Assembly (NCBI RefSeq): GCF_002176815.1
Contig: NZ_CP021648.1
Location: 2,240,001-2,304,000 of the forward strand
Reading direction: 5' to 3'
From: Acidovorax sp. T1
GTDB lineage: Bacteria; Pseudomonadota; Gammaproteobacteria; Burkholderiales; Burkholderiaceae_C
Length of the DNA stretch: 64,000 nucleotides
In this document: in pieces, positions 62,215 to 64,000 of the stretch
Layout: each line of letters begins with the position of its first letter
Numbering within the stretch: position 1 is the first letter of the stretch
Translations under genes and position numbers: made by a program
Notes under the pieces: model-generated
What the model was told of the DNA's origin: nothing
Seen by the model: the letters and a program-made list of their open reading frames with translations, nothing else
The model's database searches: none

Positions 62215-64000
62215 TTACCGATTTTTGGTCTGCTGCAGCTTGGCAAAAGCCGAGGCCATGGCCGATTGCGCCGCAGGCTCGGGCGCGCGGCGCTGGGGCT
62301 GCGCTTGCTGGTAGCCGCGCCCGGCCCCTTCAAAACGATTGTCGCGGGGTGCCCCCCGATCGCCGCGCTCACCACTGTGTCGCGCAGGCGCATCGCCCAG
62401 CTTCATCGACAGGCCGATGCGCTTCCTGTCCACATCCACCTCCATGACCTTGACCTTGACGATGTCGCCGGTCTTGACCACTTCGCGCGCGTCATTCACA
62501 AACTTGTGCGCCAGCTGGCTCACATGCACCAGGCCGTCCTGGTGCACACCGAGGTCGATGAAGGCGCCGAACTGGGCCACGTTGCTCACGGTGCCTTCCA
62601 GGATCATGCCTTCCTTCAAATCCTTGATGTCTTCCACGCCGTCGTTGAAGCGCGCCACCTTGAAGTCCGGGCGCGGGTCGCGGCCGGGTTTTTCCAACTC
62701 CGCCAGGATGTCCTTGACGGTGATCACGCCAAATTTTTCGTTGGCGAACAGCTCGGGCTGGAGGGTCTTGAGCATGTCGGCGCGGCCCATGAGCTCGGCC
62801 ACGGGCTTGCCGGTTTTTTGCATGATCTGCTCGACCACGGGGTAGGTTTCGGGGTGCACGCCGGTCATGTCCAGCGGGTTCTCGCCGCCCCGGATGCGCA
62901 AAAAACCCGCGCTCTGCTCAAACGTCTTGGCGCCCAGACCGGCCACATCCATCAGTTGCTTGCGGCTTTTGAACGCGCCATTGGCCTCGCGCCAACGCAC
63001 CACGGCCTTGGCCACGCTGCCCGACAGGCCCGATACGCGCGAGAGCAGCGGCACGCTGGCCGTGTTCAGGTCCACGCCCACCGAGTTCACGCAGTCTTCC
63101 ACCACCGTGCCCAGCGTGCGCGCCAGTTCGCTCTGGTTCACGTCGTGCTGGTATTGGCCCACGCCAATGCTCTTGGGGTCGATCTTGACCAGCTCGGCCA
63201 GCGGGTCCTGCAGGCGCCGCGCAATGCTGGCCGCGCCGCGCAGGCTCACGTCCACATCGGGCATCTCTTGCGAGGCGTATTCGCTGGCGCTGTACACCGA
63301 GGCGCCGGCCTCGCTGACAACTACCTTTTCGATAGCTGTCAGCGCTTTACCAGTGTGGGCTACAGGCACTTTTGCCATTAATTTAATCAGCTCAGCCGCC
63401 AGCTTGTCGGTCTCGCGGCTGGCGGTGCCGTTGCCAATCGCAATCAGGTTCACGCCATGCTTTTCGGCCAGCTTGGCCAGGGTGTGCAGCGCGCCGTCCC
63501 AGTCGCGGCGCGGCTCGTGCGGATACACGGTGGCGGTCTCCACCAGCTTGCCGGTGGCGTCCACCACGGCCACCTTCACACCGGTGCGGATGCCGGGGTC
63601 CAGGCCCATCACCACGCGCGGGCCGGCCGGGGCGGCCAGCAGCAGGTCGCGCAGGTTGTCGGCAAACACCTTGATGGCGACTTTTTCGGCGTCGTCGCGC
63701 AGGCGGGCGAACAGGTCGCGTTCGGTCGAAAGGCTCAGCTTCACGCGCCAGGTCCAGGCCACGCACTTGCGGATCAGGTCGTCGGCGGGGCGGCCCGCGT
63801 GGCTCCAGCCCAGGTGCAGGGCAATCTTGCCCTCGGCAATGCTGGGTTTACCGGGCTCAGGCTCTACCGGCAAGACCAGCTTGGCTTCGAGGATTTCCAG
63901 GCCACGACCACGAAACACGGCCAGCGCGCGGTGCGATGGCACGCGGCCAATGGGCTCGTCGTATTCAAAATAATCGCGAAACTTGGACACCTCGGGTTCG
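62215..64000 (-). CDS. tex: Transcription accessory protein Tex, 5' end outside window
   Basis: 595 residues visible; the N-terminal part (some 180 residues) lies beyond base 64000. Recognisable: YqgF/RNase H-like domain (VMGLDPGIRTGVKVAVVDAT), HhH region, and C-terminal S1 domain (EGTVSNVAQFGAFIDLGVH near 510). After ELIK an extra stretch LMAKVPVAHTGKALTAIE, encoded by an in-frame hairpin-repeat copy, interrupts a normally conserved joint before KVVVSEAGASVY. C-terminal tail is low-complexity R/G/Q. Confidence 0.94.
   Translation of the reverse strand, partial: EPEVSKFRDYFEYDEPIGRVPSHRALAVFRGRGLEILEAKLVLPVEPEPGKPSIAEGKIALHLGWSHAGRPADDLIRKCVAWTWRVKLSLSTERDLFARLRDDAEKVAIKVFADNLRDLLLAAPAGPRVVMGLDPGIRTGVKVAVVDATGKLVETATVYPHEPRRDWDGALHTLAKLAEKHGVNLIAIGNGTASRETDKLAAELIKLMAKVPVAHTGKALTAIEKVVVSEAGASVYSASEYASQEMPDVDVSLRGAASIARRLQDPLAELVKIDPKSIGVGQYQHDVNQSELARTLGTVVEDCVNSVGVDLNTASVPLLSRVSGLSGSVAKAVVRWREANGAFKSRKQLMDVAGLGAKTFEQSAGFLRIRGGENPLDMTGVHPETYPVVEQIMQKTGKPVAELMGRADMLKTLQPELFANEKFGVITVKDILAELEKPGRDPRPDFKVARFNDGVEDIKDLKEGMILEGTVSNVAQFGAFIDLGVHQDGLVHVSQLAHKFVNDAREVVKTGDIVKVKVMEVDVDRKRIGLSMKLGDAPARHSGERGDRGAPRDNRFEGAGRGYQQAQPQRRAPEPAAQSAMASAFAKLQQTKNR
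63318..63386. repeat. Dispersed hairpin repeat inside tex
   Basis: ACTACCTTTTCGATAGCTGT then CAGCGCTTTACCAGTGTGGG then CTACAGGCACTTTTGCC. First stem ACTAC / GATAGC decayed, second also weak; frame preserved and 10-15 residues added relative to Tex of other bacteria. Confidence 0.65.

Noticed and set aside
1..64000. CRISPR arrays, rRNA genes, prophage structural genes
   Set aside because: None seen: no regularly spaced repeats with unique spacers, no rRNA-like stretches and no capsid, tail or terminase genes. The integron's regular repeats are attC sites, not CRISPR.

Overview
The window is about 64 kb of GC-rich betaproteobacterial chromosome. Gene content and protein style point to the Comamonadaceae, close to Acidovorax: BktB-type thiolase, Bug/TctC binding protein, Tol-Pal, MltG-Tmk-HolB-PilZ, and a short interspersed hairpin repeat of a kind I associate with this family. 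No species name can be justified from the sequence alone. Most of the window is ordinary chromosome. Two accessory regions stand out: an integron (about 2.6-7.0 kb) and a small tRNA-Lys island (41.1-46.9 kb).

Layout. 1-2.6 kb: 3' part of gcvP. 2.6-7.3 kb: integron integrase, an attI-like junction, nine cassettes (one acetyltransferase, five gene-poor cassettes of two related families, three small membrane proteins) and an IS5-type fragment that cuts off the last cassette. 7.4-18.4 kb: FKBP isomerase, soluble hybrid histidine kinase overlapping a RluA-type pseudouridine synthase, SDR, beta-ketothiolase, Bug protein, universal stress protein, 2OG-Fe oxygenase, PilZ protein and acyl-CoA ligase. 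18.9-27.2 kb: hrpA, argA, trhO, GST, dsbB. 27.4-40.3 kb is a sulfur-acquisition neighbourhood: cysA-cysW-cysT, sbp, a serine hydrolase sharing sbp's upstream motif, LysR/azoR, FMN reductase, and metQ separated from metN-metI by decayed genes.

41.1-46.9 kb is an island bounded by 47-bp direct repeats of the tRNA-Lys 3' end. It holds an integrase remnant, an ICE-like chimeric remnant, a stand-alone protein resembling the C-terminal half of FtsZ, an XRE regulator with strong palindromic operators, three exported alpha/beta-hydrolases and a decayed hydrolase. 47-64 kb: tcdA, cpoB, pal, tolB; msbA; tatD with an exported ankyrin protein; mltG-tmk-holB-pilZ; ygfZ; a thioesterase-GNAT fusion with an HSL-type esterase; an Fe-dependent alcohol dehydrogenase; an HDOD protein; and tex running off the end.

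Across the whole window a bipartite hairpin element recurs (GCTAT, 6-7 nt, ATAGC, followed by an AGCGCTT/AAGCGC hairpin). Most intergenic copies lie just 3' of stop codons. Decayed copies appear inside gcvP, hrpA, dsbB, ygfZ and tex without breaking the frame, and copies sit inside gene-poor integron cassettes. This repeat, the five-copy cassette family and the FtsZ-like/hydrolase island are the most promising leads for something undescribed.
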